Source: Prevotella sp. MGM1 | GTDB taxonomy: Bacteria; Bacteroidota; Bacteroidia; Bacteroidales; Bacteroidaceae | Length of the DNA stretch: 43,468 bases | Reading direction: 5' to 3' | Assembly: GCF_002933775.1 (NCBI RefSeq) | Contig: NZ_BEWV01000208.1 | Span: 1 to 43,468 of the forward strand | Part shown: positions 8,902-17,718 of the stretch, piece by piece | Layout: the number at the start of each line of letters is the position of its first letter | How positions within the stretch are numbered: the first letter of the stretch is position 1 | The notes under the pieces: model-generated | Database searches by the model: none | What the model was told of the DNA's origin: nothing | What the model saw: the letters and a program-made list of their open reading frames with translations, nothing else | Position numbers and translations under genes: made by a program

Positions 8902-9867
8902 TCAATTGTTGATCACCGGTTTAATGGTGCCATCTTCATTGTAGTATAGTTTCTGTACTTTTAGAGAACGCAGCCATGTAATATCTCCCGATGGAACGCA
9001 GTCATGATAGAACAGATACCATTCTCCTTTGTATTTCACGATGCTGTGGTGTGTGGTCCAGCCGACAACGGGTTCAAGGATTACTCCTTGGAACGTGAAC
9101 GGTCCGTAAGGATTGTCACCTATGGCATAGCACAACAGATGAGAATCTCCTGTTGAGTATGAGAAATAGTATTTACCGTTGTACTTGTGCATCCATGATG
9201 CCTCAAAGAAACGGTGCGGGTCATTTGCTTTCAGCGGATTACCGTCTTTGTCTATGATAATTATCGGTTTCGGCTCTTCGGCAAATTGGAGCATATCCTT
9301 GCTCATTCGTGCTACACGTGATGGCAGGGCAGTCTCGTCTCCTTCCGGCAGGTGTGCGCTTTCAAGTGCCTTGTTGTCGCGGTAACGCTGGAGCTGTCCG
9401 CCCCACAGACCGCCGAAATATACATATATCTCACCGTCATCATCCTTAAATGCGCACGGGTCGATAGAATATGACCCCCTGATCGGATCCTGTTGAGCAA
9501 CGAACGGGCCGTGTGGGGCATCTGATACTGCCACTCCGAGGTGGAATATATCATTCTTGTCTTTTGCGGAATAAATCAGGTAGTACTTTCCGTCACGTTC
9601 CGCCACGTCGTTGTCCCACATCTGACGGCCTACCCATTCCACATCGTCTACGCATAGTATTTGGCCGTGGTCCGTGACTTCTCCTTTTTCAACGTCATCA
9701 AGTGACAGTACATGATAATCTTTCATTTCGAAATGCCCTCCATCGTCATCTTCTGCCGCGCCGCTGTCCCAGTCATGGCTGGGGTATATATATAAGCGGT
9801 CGTTGAACACATTGGCTGATGGGTCGGCCATATAGTCACTCGGAAATAAATATCTTGGCTGTTTCAT
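8902..9867 (-). CDS. Cytosolic GH43 xylosidase (subfamily 1-like)
   Basis: 321 residues with no signal peptide, beginning MKQPRYLFPSDYMADPSANV, so it should act in the cytoplasm on imported xylobiose or short xylosides. Single GH43 propeller; catalytic residues D15 (YMADPSANVF), D136 (SIDPCAFKDDDG) and E222 (RFFEASWMHKYNGKYY). The insert DWDSGAAEDDDGGHFEMKDYHV near 32-53 is typical of the compact xylosidase/arabinofuranosidase group found next to GH10 and GPH transporters in Bacteroidetes xylan loci. Its start codon overlaps the GH10 stop by four bases (ATGA, 9864-9867), so translation is coupled. The subfamily label is from memory of family members, not a search. Confidence 0.88.
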   Translation of the reverse strand: MKQPRYLFPSDYMADPSANVFNDRLYIYPSHDWDSGAAEDDDGGHFEMKDYHVLSLDDVEKGEVTDHGQILCVDDVEWVGRQMWDNDVAERDGKYYLIYSAKDKNDIFHLGVAVSDAPHGPFVAQQDPIRGSYSIDPCAFKDDDGEIYVYFGGLWGGQLQRYRDNKALESAHLPEGDETALPSRVARMSKDMLQFAEEPKPIIIIDKDGNPLKANDPHRFFEASWMHKYNGKYYFSYSTGDSHLLCYAIGDNPYGPFTFQGVILEPVVGWTTHHSIVKYKGEWYLFYHDCVPSGDITWLRSLKVQKLYYNEDGTIKPVINN

Positions 9868-10976
9868 TTGCTATATAGTTTTATGATATCTTCTACTACA
9901 GGTTTTGCTTTATAATCACGGTCGAAGAGCAGGGGATAGTTGGTGCGGCCGGGCACGGGCCAGCCGTTGAGCCACGAATTTGCATCGCTGATACCCCAAA
10001 GGTTTATTCTTGATATCTTATCACGGTGGCGATAATAAATCTTGAAAAATTCAAATATCCTTTCGTTCAGTTCCTTTGCCTTGTCTTTCGGAAGTCCGTT
10101 GGTGTATGGGTTGTATTTCTTCTGATAGTCGAAGTTCTGTTCCACAGCCGCACCGCCAAAGCCCTTCGGATTTGGTAGCACATTGAAGTCCAACTCCGTA
10201 ATCATTACTTTCACTCCGCAGTCGGCAAAAGCTAAAAGCGATTTCTCGTATTCGTCCACGTTTGGATAGTCAAGTCCGTTGTGGCTTTGCATGCCTACAC
10301 CGTCTATTCTCAGTCCTTTTTCCTTGAGATGCTTTACCAGTTTGCATGTCGTTTCGCGCTTTCCTTTCTGCGACATCGAATAGTCATTGTAGTAAAGTTC
10401 AGCGTCGGGGTCAGCTTCATGTGCCGCCTGGAAAGCGATGTCGATAAATTCTTCGCCTATTATGTTGTAGAATGGAGATTTACGGAACGTTCCATTATCT
10501 TCGATGGCTTCGTTTACAACATCCCATCCGTGAATTCTTCCTTTGTATCGTCCCACAACCGTATGTATATGCGCTTTTATTCTCTTGATGAGTTCTTCAC
10601 GAGTCACTTGCTGTCCGTCTTTGTCTTTAAAGAACCAACCTGGAGCCTGTGAGTGCCATACGAGGCAGTGGCCAATCGCTTTCAGGCCGTTCTGTTCGCA
10701 ATAATCCACAAAATTATCCGCCGCGCGGAAGTCGAAACGTCCTTCCTCTGGCTGAAGCGGCCCGCTTTTCATGCAGTTTTCCGCCACTGCCGTATTGAAA
10801 TGCGTGCGGACAATGGCTGATGCCGCTGCATCAAGCCCGTCCGACTGCCTTTGATTGAGGGAGGAACCGATGAGGCAGTACTGCCCCACGGTCTCCTTCA
10901 TTCCTTGTTGCGCATACGCTGCGAACGAGGATACTACAACTACTAAACTACTGATAAAAATTCTTGCTGTTTTCAT
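9864..10976 (-). CDS. GH10 endo-1,4-beta-xylanase
   Basis: 370 residues with a type I signal peptide (about 1-22, ...FAAYAQQG) and no lipobox. GH10 enzymes cleave the beta-1,4-xylan backbone by a retaining mechanism. The (beta/alpha)8 barrel shows the family signatures HCLVWHSQAPGWF (103-115), WDVVNEAI with acid/base E156, and ITELDFNVLP with nucleophile E261. The Trp-rich end (NLWGISDANSWL) forms the sugar-binding floor. Single-domain, no carbohydrate-binding module. Second gene of the minus-strand operon, 44 bp downstream of the symporter gene, and coupled to the GH43 gene by the four-base overlap. Confidence 0.96.
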   Translation of the reverse strand: MKTARIFISSLVVVVSSFAAYAQQGMKETVGQYCLIGSSLNQRQSDGLDAAASAIVRTHFNTAVAENCMKSGPLQPEEGRFDFRAADNFVDYCEQNGLKAIGHCLVWHSQAPGWFFKDKDGQQVTREELIKRIKAHIHTVVGRYKGRIHGWDVVNEAIEDNGTFRKSPFYNIIGEEFIDIAFQAAHEADPDAELYYNDYSMSQKGKRETTCKLVKHLKEKGLRIDGVGMQSHNGLDYPNVDEYEKSLLAFADCGVKVMITELDFNVLPNPKGFGGAAVEQNFDYQKKYNPYTNGLPKDKAKELNERIFEFFKIYYRHRDKISRINLWGISDANSWLNGWPVPGRTNYPLLFDRDYKAKPVVEDIIKLYSK

Positions 10977-11020
10977 AATTAATACCTATTGATTTGTTCA
11001 TTCTAATGTAAGATTATTTC

Positions 11021-12511
11021 TTATTGGTTTTTACGCCTCACGGAAAGTTCGGCTTGCATATTCTCATTGAATTCCTTGGTTATCGGGTAGAAGAATAACG
11101 CCACTACACCGATACCGAATAATACGGCAGGTACGATAGAAGAGACAAGGCGTATGCCTTCCATTGCCGTCTCTGATTGTGAAGCGGCGTTACCCGACAC
11201 ATATCCGAAAGCGGAAAGTATCAATCCTGCAAAAGCTCCTCCGATGCCTAATCCTGCTTTAAGCGCGAATACCACTCCGGAGAAACAGAAGCCTGTCGCA
11301 CGTCTGTGGTTCACATATTCCACATGGTCGGCCACGTCGCCAATCATCGCCCAGAGCAATGGCACTGTCGGGGCGTATGCCAATGACTTCAATATGCACA
11401 GTACAAACATAAACCCTACGTCTGACGGTTGAGGTAGATAGAACATCGCCGTGAACAGGGCGGTCAGCGAGAGACATACTATAAATGTCTTCTTCTTGCC
11501 GTATTTGTTTGCCAGATAGCCCGACAGGCAAATCACTCCGATGAACTGTACCAATGCTCCCACCATGTTGAAAAGCGAGAAGCCTATCGCGAAAGCGTCT
11601 CCTTCTTCATGTGCTATCAGGTTGAATGCGCCCAATACGGTTGCCATTACGCCCGTTTTTTCATATCCGGGGTCGGTCAGTCCGAAGTCTGCAAGGAATT
11701 CATATAACGAAAGCTGGTTTACGTTGTATTGGAAATAGAAGCTCATCGCCGAGCCCCACATGGCCAGTGTTATGAACACGAAAAGCGTCAGTACGAACAT
11801 CGCACGCCATGGAATGTTGGAAACCGTGCCTTTTATGTCATCTTTTATACTTACTTTTTGTGTCTTGGGCGGCTGTATTCGCTCTCTGGATGAGAGGAAT
11901 GCGATGATAAGGAAGACAAACGCGATTATGGCAAACAGGCTGATCGTGCACAGCCATCCGTGCTGAAGGTCTCCTTTGCCGAACTTGTTGACAAGAGGCA
12001 GTGTCAGTCCTTGCACAACGAACTGTGCTATTGTGGCCGCCACAAATCTTATTGACGTTATGCTGGTACGTTCCTTGATGTCTCCGGTCATCACTCCTCC
12101 TAAAGAAGAGTACGGAGTGTTGTTGAAAGAGTACATCGCCATTAATAATATGTATGATATGGTGGCATAGGTAGCCACGAGTCCTTTATCTTCTATTCCG
12201 GGATTATAGAACGCCAATACGTAGAACACCGCGAACGGCAGGGCGGTCCATAACACCCAAGGCCTGTATTTTCCCCATCTTGTCTGTGTGCGGTCGCTGA
12301 GTATTCCCACTGCGGGATCAACAAATGCGTCCACTACGCGTGCGATGAGCAATACGCTTCCTGCTATTGCCCCGTCCAGCCCGAAAACGTCCGTATAGAA
12401 TTTCAGCTGGAAAATCATCATCATCTGGAAGACAAGGTTTGCTGATGCATCACCAAGTGAGTAGCCTATTTTTTCTCCCAATGATACTTTTTGTGAGATT
12501 TGTTTTTCCAT
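11021..12511 (-). CDS. GPH-family sugar:cation symporter (xyloside transporter)
   Basis: 496 residues, twelve hydrophobic segments. The N-terminal part (GEKIGYSLGDASANLVFQ, followed by DAFVDPAVGILSDRTQTRWGKYRPW) is the signature of the glycoside-pentoside-hexuronide:cation symporter family (MelB/XynP/XylP type) in the inner membrane. As first gene of the operon with GH10, GH43 and GH67, it most likely imports xylobiose or other short xylosides that the cytosolic GH43 enzyme then splits. Cytoplasmic loop near the middle carries a basic patch (SSRERIQPPKTQKVSIKDD). Substrate is inferred from context. Confidence 0.9.
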   Translation of the reverse strand: MEKQISQKVSLGEKIGYSLGDASANLVFQMMMIFQLKFYTDVFGLDGAIAGSVLLIARVVDAFVDPAVGILSDRTQTRWGKYRPWVLWTALPFAVFYVLAFYNPGIEDKGLVATYATISYILLMAMYSFNNTPYSSLGGVMTGDIKERTSITSIRFVAATIAQFVVQGLTLPLVNKFGKGDLQHGWLCTISLFAIIAFVFLIIAFLSSRERIQPPKTQKVSIKDDIKGTVSNIPWRAMFVLTLFVFITLAMWGSAMSFYFQYNVNQLSLYEFLADFGLTDPGYEKTGVMATVLGAFNLIAHEEGDAFAIGFSLFNMVGALVQFIGVICLSGYLANKYGKKKTFIVCLSLTALFTAMFYLPQPSDVGFMFVLCILKSLAYAPTVPLLWAMIGDVADHVEYVNHRRATGFCFSGVVFALKAGLGIGGAFAGLILSAFGYVSGNAASQSETAMEGIRLVSSIVPAVLFGIGVVALFFYPITKEFNENMQAELSVRRKNQ

Positions 12512-12542
12512 TGTAAGTTATGTCTTTTAAATTTTCCGCTTA

Positions 12543-12604
12543 CAAAGATAGTGTCTTTTTTTACTTAATCCGATTGCATACGTCACATAAGTTTTCTTAT
12601 TTGT
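12543..12604 (-). promoter_or_regulatory. Promoter of the symporter/xylanase operon with shared upstream operator-like block
   Basis: Read on the minus strand: a -7 box TATCTTTG at 12550-12543 fits the Bacteroidetes TAnnTTTG consensus. ACAAATAA at 12604-12597 starts exactly 54 bp upstream of it, followed by AAA and TT at the same relative positions as in the blocks at 37629 and 39013. The block includes an inverted repeat ATAAG-TTTT-CTTAT (12587-12600). No good -33 element is visible, as expected for an activator-dependent promoter. The first transcribed bases (12537-12517) resemble those at 19857-19876. Confidence 0.6.
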
Positions 12605-12658
12605 TTCACGGGCTGATCTTCTTGTGTTTAAAAGGGCTTTTTATTAAAGTAAAACATA

Positions 12659-12666
12659 TAATTTTG
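12659..12666 (+). promoter_or_regulatory. Candidate -7 box for the SGNH esterase gene
   Basis: TAATTTTG matches TAnnTTTG and lies 26 bp before the start codon. It is about 55 bp from the near end of the divergent operator-like block at 12571-12604, which is in the opposite orientation here, so one bound regulator could serve both directions. No -33 element is visible. Confidence 0.4.
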
Positions 12667-12691
12667 TGGAGAAGAAAATATATCCGAGCGT

Positions 12692-14593
12692 ATGAAAATA
12701 AAGTTTATTTTATCAGTTGTTACGGCACTCTGCTTTTCTTTCTGCGTGAGTGCCAAGGTTGTCATGCCGCAGTTGTTCCAGTCAGGCATGGTGGTCCAGC
12801 GAGGCAAACCTGTGATAATATGGGGCAAGGCCGACAAGGGAGAGAAAGTCACGGTTACATTCCGAAAAAAAGTTTATGAGACTTCGGCTGACGGAGATGG
12901 TAACTGGCGTGTCAGGTTGCCCAAGCAGAAAGCAGGCGGTCCTTATGTAATCCGGGTCAATGACCTTGAGATAAAAGATGTGCTTGTAGGCGATGTGTGG
13001 CTCTGTTCGGGGCAGTCTAATATGGATTTGCAGGTAGAGCGCGTCTATCCACAGTATACGACAGACATTGATTCTTATTCCAATAATGACATACGTCTGT
13101 TCCATGTGCATAACGAGACGGCGATACACGGACCCAAGAGAGATGTGCGGCCTACGTCATGGAAACCCGTCACAAAGGAAAACGCATGGAATTTTTCTGC
13201 GATAGGCTATTTCCTTGCCCGCGAGATGTATGAGAAGACGAAGGTGCCGCAGGGTATCATAGCCGACAGTTGGGGCGGTACGCCTATCCAGTCATGGATA
13301 TCCGCCGACACGATGAAGAACAATTTCCCTATGGAATACCGCCGTTCGCTGCTTTATCAGAACGATGAGATGATAAGGTCGCAGATGCGTGCCAATCAGT
13401 TGGCCAATCAGCGTTGGTTCGAGGTCATGAACGAGACTGACCCTGGAATGAGCGAAGACTTCACGGCTCTCGGTTATGACGACAGCAAGTGGATCAAGAA
13501 AAACCAGTACGACAATCTTACCGGCGAGCGCAGTTATATGGGCTCGTTCTGGGTTCGCCAGCACATAAAGGTTGACGCCGCTCATGCCGGAAAACCGGCG
13601 CGTCTTCTGGTTGGAACGTTGTACGACCAGGACTATACGTATGTCAACGGGCAAAAGGTCGGAGAGACCGGCTACCAGTATCCCCCGCGCCGCTATAATG
13701 TGCCGGCGGGACTGTTGCGTGAGGGCGACAACGCTTTGACGGTGCGTTTCATTACCAAGGGCGGAAATCCGCATTTCATAAAGGATAAGCCGTATAAGCT
13801 CATTTTTGAAGACGGTGTCGAGATACCTTTGTCCGAGCAGTGGAGTGTCCGTGAGGGTGCCCGTATGCCCAGATGCCACAATAGTGAGATAAATGTCCAT
13901 TATCTGCCGATTACGCTTTATAATGCGATGATTTACCCTCTTGCCCCTTATCCAGTTTCTGGCGTTGTGTGGTATCAGGGCGAGTCGAATACGGGTGACG
14001 GCCAGATATACGAGAGTATGCTGACCAAGCTTATTGAAAACTGGCGCCAGTTGTGGAACGATTCCGATATGCCGTTCGTTGTGGTGCAGCTTGCCAACTT
14101 CATGGAGCCGAGCGATAAGCCGCAAGACAGCGGATGGTCGTGGGTCCGTGAGGCTCAGCGTCTCACCGCGAAGCATGTTCCTAACACTGAGCTTGCCGTG
14201 GCTATAGATCTCGGCGAGGCGGTGGATATACATCCGCTCCGCAAGCGCGAGGTCGCTCAGCGTGCCGCGCTGGGTTTCGAGAAGATGCTCTTCAATCCGA
14301 AGGTAAAGCTGTCTCCCGAAGTGATATCTTCGGAAGTAAAGGAAGGCAATGTCGTTCTCACACTCGATCAGCAACTTAAGCCGGGAACTCTTTATGAATT
14401 TGAGCTTGCCGGTGCCGACGGCAGGTATCATAATGCCGAGGCAGTGGCCGACGGAAGCACTATAACAATAAAGTCTTCCTTAAAGTCCCCGAAGTCTGTC
14501 CGTTACGCATGGAAGAACAATCCCATACGCGCGAACGCTTATGGAAAGAACGAATTGCCGTTGTCTCCATTCCAGTTGGTAATAGGCGAATAG
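12692..14593 (+). CDS. SGNH-type carbohydrate esterase (sialate O-acetylesterase-like; probable acetylxylan esterase)
   Basis: 633 residues with signal peptide (about 1-21). An N-terminal beta domain (about 24-98) is followed by the SGNH hydrolase core: nucleophile S109 in CSGQSNM, glycine/asparagine block in WYQGESNTGDG, and the Asp-His pair D512/H514 in AVDIHPLRKREV. The core is interrupted by a jelly-roll insert (about 235-390, with FWVRQHIKVDAAHAGKPARL and YVNGQKVGETGYQYPPRRYN) like the sugar-binding domain of GH2 enzymes. This architecture matches the sialate O-acetylesterase superfamily, some members of which deacetylate plant polysaccharides (CE20-type). Next to a xylan operon, removal of acetyl groups from xylan oligosaccharides is the likeliest role; true sialate activity is less likely since no sialic acid genes are nearby. 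Transcribed divergently from the symporter operon. Confidence 0.82.
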   Translation: MKIKFILSVVTALCFSFCVSAKVVMPQLFQSGMVVQRGKPVIIWGKADKGEKVTVTFRKKVYETSADGDGNWRVRLPKQKAGGPYVIRVNDLEIKDVLVGDVWLCSGQSNMDLQVERVYPQYTTDIDSYSNNDIRLFHVHNETAIHGPKRDVRPTSWKPVTKENAWNFSAIGYFLAREMYEKTKVPQGIIADSWGGTPIQSWISADTMKNNFPMEYRRSLLYQNDEMIRSQMRANQLANQRWFEVMNETDPGMSEDFTALGYDDSKWIKKNQYDNLTGERSYMGSFWVRQHIKVDAAHAGKPARLLVGTLYDQDYTYVNGQKVGETGYQYPPRRYNVPAGLLREGDNALTVRFITKGGNPHFIKDKPYKLIFEDGVEIPLSEQWSVREGARMPRCHNSEINVHYLPITLYNAMIYPLAPYPVSGVVWYQGESNTGDGQIYESMLTKLIENWRQLWNDSDMPFVVVQLANFMEPSDKPQDSGWSWVREAQRLTAKHVPNTELAVAIDLGEAVDIHPLRKREVAQRAALGFEKMLFNPKVKLSPEVISSEVKEGNVVLTLDQQLKPGTLYEFELAGADGRYHNAEAVADGSTITIKSSLKSPKSVRYAWKNNPIRANAYGKNELPLSPFQLVIGE

Positions 14594-14711
14594 TGTTTTT
14601 TCATTATTTTGATATGTCGATATAATTAGAATTGTATTTCGGTTCCCTGTCTTGCGGCTTGAATACCGGTCTCGGTTTGGTATCCTTCCTTTGGCAGTGA
14701 TTTCGTAAATC

Positions 14712-14778
14712 GAGGGCGCTTCTTTTCCGTTTACATCCTTGTCGGTGTATACGGGATAGGGAGCGCCCTTGTTTTTTT
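14712..14778 (+). terminator. Terminator of the SGNH esterase gene
   Basis: The arms AGGGCGCTTC (14713-14722) and GGAGCGCCCT pair over 10 bp with one G-U pair, followed by T-G and seven T. The enclosed segment can itself pair (CCGTTTACA with TGTATACGG, one mismatch), making a long interrupted stem. Confidence 0.6.
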
Positions 14779-15092
14779 GTCCTCGACTTTATTTCTTTTT
14801 TTTGCCGCTTACGTATCCTTGCGGTTGTCTTGCCTGTTATTCATTTATTGATGGTGATGGGCTTTATGTCCCGTCTTTTGCGGATTGTATGTCCCGTACT
14901 TTCCGCTGTGTTGTTGTCGGGGCTGTGGATATTGGTTGATGATAGGGCCCTATGGGAAGGTTTGTTTCATTTCAGTTGATTACCTAATGATTTTTGGGGC
15001 ATTCAAATATGGCGTATTTGTCTTTTTGTGTTTTTATTTTTGTTTCATATATTTATTCCGTGGTTTCATTGGTTAAGTTTTATTGAGTATGA

Positions 15093-15124
15093 TTGACAAA
15101 TGTCTTTTTAAATGTCTACTTTTG
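15093..15124 (+). promoter_or_regulatory. Promoter of the GH31 gene
   Basis: A -7 box TACTTTTG (15117-15124) and an upstream TTG (15093-15095, within ATTGACA) separated by 21 bp match the Bacteroidetes -33/-7 promoter pattern. The start codon lies 27 bp downstream of the box. It lacks the shared ACAAATAA block, so it may be independently regulated. Confidence 0.55.
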
Positions 15125-15151
15125 CAGTATAACTATAAATACTGTTAATCT

Positions 15152-17593
15152 ATGAGGATTGGTGAAAAGTTGTTTTTTATAGCGATGATGTTTTGTGGTT
15201 CGGCTGTGTACGCGCAGACATATCAGCTTACAGATGGCGGGATTAAATCCGTTGTCGGTTCTACCGATGTGGAATTGAAGTTCTACGACGCTTCCACGGT
15301 AAGGGTGTTGAAGTCGCCGCAAGGAAAGGTTCTCGAGAAAAAGAGCCTTGCGGTTGTTGAAGAACCCGAGAAAGTCAGGTTGTCGATAAAAGAGAACGGG
15401 AGCGATGTGCGTTTGAGAACCTCGGCCATGGAAGTGGCTTTCAATACCGAGACAGGCATCGTGACCTTTTATGCTCCGGACGGCAGCCGTCTGCTCGCCG
15501 AGCAGGGACAGCCGTCGTTCAAGGAGTTCGACGATGCGGGAAACAATACTTTCACGGTGAAACAGGCGTTCGGGCTTGACAAGGACGAACCGCTGTACGG
15601 ACTGGGTATTCTGCAGAACGGCAAGATGTCGCAGCGCGGCCAGACCAAGCGTATGGTGCAGGGGAATGTTGAAGATTTCATACCGTTTGTACAGTCGGTC
15701 AAGGGTTATGGCATATATTGGGACAACTATTCTCCCACCGATTTCATCGACACGGACAAAGAGACTGCTTTCCGTTCGGAGGTCGGCGACTGCATAGATT
15801 ATTATTTCATGTATGGAGGAGATGCCGATGGCGTGGTGGCAAAGATGCGCCGCCTGACGGGCGACGTGCCTATGATACCTCTGTGGGCATACGGATACAT
15901 GCAGAGCAAGGAGCGGTATAAGAGTCAGGATGAGATAGTGGGGGTATTGAAAAAATACCGGGAGTTGAACGTGCCGATAGACTGTGTCATCCAGGATTGG
16001 CAGTACTGGGGGCACAATTATCTGTGGAATGCCATGGATTTCCAGAATCCCCTGTTCCGCAACCCGCAGAAAATGATGGATGACATCCATGCGATGAACG
16101 GCCGTGTGATGATATCCATCTGGTCTTCGTTCGGTCCGGCCACACGGCCTTACCGTGAACTTGACGGCAAGAACATGCTTTTCAATTTCGGAACGTGGCC
16201 CCAGTCGGGAGTCGACTCATGGCCCCCGGACAGGAATTACCCTTCCGGCGTGAGGGTGTACGACGCTTATAATCCGGAGGCCAGAGACATATATTGGAAA
16301 TATCTGAACGACGGTATTTTCAAATACGGTATGGACGGATGGTGGATGGACTCCACGGAGCCGGACCATCTCGACTTCAAACCGTCAGACTTCGACACCA
16401 AGACCTATATGGGCTCGTTCCGCAAGGTGCGCAACGCATATCCGCTGATGACTGTCGGAGGCGTGTACGACCACCAGCGCGCCGTCACTTCAGACAAGCG
16501 TGTGATGATACTCACCCGCAGCGGCTTTGCCGGACAGCAGCGCTACGGTGCCAATGTATGGTCGGGCGATGTAAGTTCGTCGTGGGAGACATTGCGCAAG
16601 CAGGTTCCAGCCGGCCTTAACTTCACGCTCGCCGGCAATCCTAACTACAACAGTGATATTGGCGGTTTCTTCTGCAGCCATTACAACAAGAGCTATGCCG
16701 ACGGCAAGGCGACGAGCAATCCCATGTTCCGGGAACTGTATGTGCGTTGGCTGCAGTTTGGCGCTTTCAATCCGATGATGCGTTCCCACGGCGCCGATGC
16801 TCCGCGGGAGATATACCAGTTCGGCAAGAAAGGAGAGCCGGTGTATGACGCTATCGAGAAGACCATACGTCTGCGCTACTCGCTTCTGCCTTATATATAT
16901 TCCACTTCGTGGGACGTATGCCACCGCCGAGGCAGCTTCATGCGCGCTTTGGTGATGGATTTTGCCGGTGACCGCAATGTGTGGGACATGAACGACGAGT
17001 ATATGTTCGGCCGCTCCATCCTCGTGGCACCGGTGTTGGAGGCTCACTATACTCCTGAGGTGGCGGTGAATGTCAATGAGACCGACGGGTGGAACCGTGA
17101 CGGGAAGAAAGTGGAGAGCAACGTGCAGGCCGATTTCACCAAGCCGCATAATTCCAAGGTATATCTTCCTGCCGGCACCGTCTGGTATGATTTCTGGACA
17201 AACGAGCGTCATGAGGGTGGCAAGGAAATATCCAAGACGACAACCATCGACATCATTCCGCTTTACGTCAGGGCCGGAGGCATAGTGCCGATAGGTCCCG
17301 ATGTGCAGTATTCCGGAGAGAAAGCGTGGGACAACCTCGAACTCCGTGTATATACGGGAGCCGACGGTGAGTTCACGATATATGAGGATGAGTTTGATAA
17401 TTACAATTATGAAAAGGGTGCGTATACCGAAATTCCCGTGACATGGAACAATGCGTCTCGAAGGCTTACCATAGGCAAGCGCAAGGGAGCGTATGCCGGC
17501 ATGCTGCAAAAGCGCAAGTTCACGGTGGTCACTCAGGACGGTGTCCGTAAGACTGTGAGCTATGACGGCAGGAAAACAAGTGTCAGACTGTGA
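15152..17593 (+). CDS. GH31 alpha-xylosidase-like glycoside hydrolase
   Basis: 813 residues with signal peptide (about 1-21). N-terminal beta-sandwich (about 25-240), (beta/alpha)8 barrel (about 242-600) and C-terminal beta domains. Catalytic nucleophile D400 in GWWMDSTEPD and acid/base D473 in NVWSGDVSSSWETL are intact. The phrases LWAYGYMQSKERYKSQ, VIQDWQYWG and MMRSHGADAPREIYQFG are typical of the alpha-xylosidase branch of GH31 rather than alpha-glucosidases. No PA14 insert is visible, unlike some xyloglucan-type Bacteroides enzymes. Expected reaction: release of alpha-linked xylose. It is followed 125 bp later by xylA, so the released xylose would feed isomerisation. Substrate could be a complex xylan side chain or xyloglucan fragments; the locus favours xylan. 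Confidence 0.87.
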   Translation: MRIGEKLFFIAMMFCGSAVYAQTYQLTDGGIKSVVGSTDVELKFYDASTVRVLKSPQGKVLEKKSLAVVEEPEKVRLSIKENGSDVRLRTSAMEVAFNTETGIVTFYAPDGSRLLAEQGQPSFKEFDDAGNNTFTVKQAFGLDKDEPLYGLGILQNGKMSQRGQTKRMVQGNVEDFIPFVQSVKGYGIYWDNYSPTDFIDTDKETAFRSEVGDCIDYYFMYGGDADGVVAKMRRLTGDVPMIPLWAYGYMQSKERYKSQDEIVGVLKKYRELNVPIDCVIQDWQYWGHNYLWNAMDFQNPLFRNPQKMMDDIHAMNGRVMISIWSSFGPATRPYRELDGKNMLFNFGTWPQSGVDSWPPDRNYPSGVRVYDAYNPEARDIYWKYLNDGIFKYGMDGWWMDSTEPDHLDFKPSDFDTKTYMGSFRKVRNAYPLMTVGGVYDHQRAVTSDKRVMILTRSGFAGQQRYGANVWSGDVSSSWETLRKQVPAGLNFTLAGNPNYNSDIGGFFCSHYNKSYADGKATSNPMFRELYVRWLQFGAFNPMMRSHGADAPREIYQFGKKGEPVYDAIEKTIRLRYSLLPYIYSTSWDVCHRRGSFMRALVMDFAGDRNVWDMNDEYMFGRSILVAPVLEAHYTPEVAVNVNETDGWNRDGKKVESNVQADFTKPHNSKVYLPAGTVWYDFWTNERHEGGKEISKTTTIDIIPLYVRAGGIVPIGPDVQYSGEKAWDNLELRVYTGADGEFTIYEDEFDNYNYEKGAYTEIPVTWNNASRRLTIGKRKGAYAGMLQKRKFTVVTQDGVRKTVSYDGRKTSVRL

Positions 17594-17674
17594 TGCCGGA
17601 ACATGGTTTTGCGGGTATGATACGGATGTGAAAGCAATGTAGGCCGTATGTGAATGCAGACAGTCGGGATATTT

Positions 17675-17682
17675 TAAATTTG
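17675..17682 (+). promoter_or_regulatory. Candidate -7 box for xylA
   Basis: TAAATTTG fits TAnnTTTG and lies 36 bp before the xylA start codon; no clear -33 element is present. It suggests xylA has its own promoter in addition to possible read-through from GH31. Confidence 0.45.
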
Positions 17683-17718
17683 CGAACGATTTCAATAACA
17701 ACAATAAACATTTATATT

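Larger units (their letters stand above)
14594..15151. other. Intergenic region between esterase and GH31 gene
   Basis: 558 bp without a credible gene. It holds a terminator-like structure for the upstream gene (14712-14778) and a promoter for GH31 (15093-15124). A 63-codon open frame at 14885-15076 begins with TTG, encodes only hydrophobic residues and resembles no known protein; I do not call it. Confidence 0.6.

Noticed and set aside
13292..14431. Minus-strand open frame of 379 codons within the SGNH esterase gene
   Set aside because: Opposite to a gene with all catalytic motifs, and its translation has no family features.
12692..14593. Reading the SGNH esterase as a true sialate O-acetylesterase gene
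   Set aside because: The fold is that family's, but no sialidase, sialic acid lyase or kinase genes are nearby and the locus is devoted to xylan.
14885..15076. 63-codon hydrophobic frame before GH31
   Set aside because: TTG start, overlaps the promoter region, residue content reflects T-rich DNA, no known membrane protein resembles it.
17622..17682. Possible further copy of the shared operator-like block before xylA
   Set aside because: Starts ACGGAT-GTGAAA at 53 bp from the box, but only about 8 of 20 invariant positions agree and spacing is off by one; not better than chance in A/T-rich DNA.
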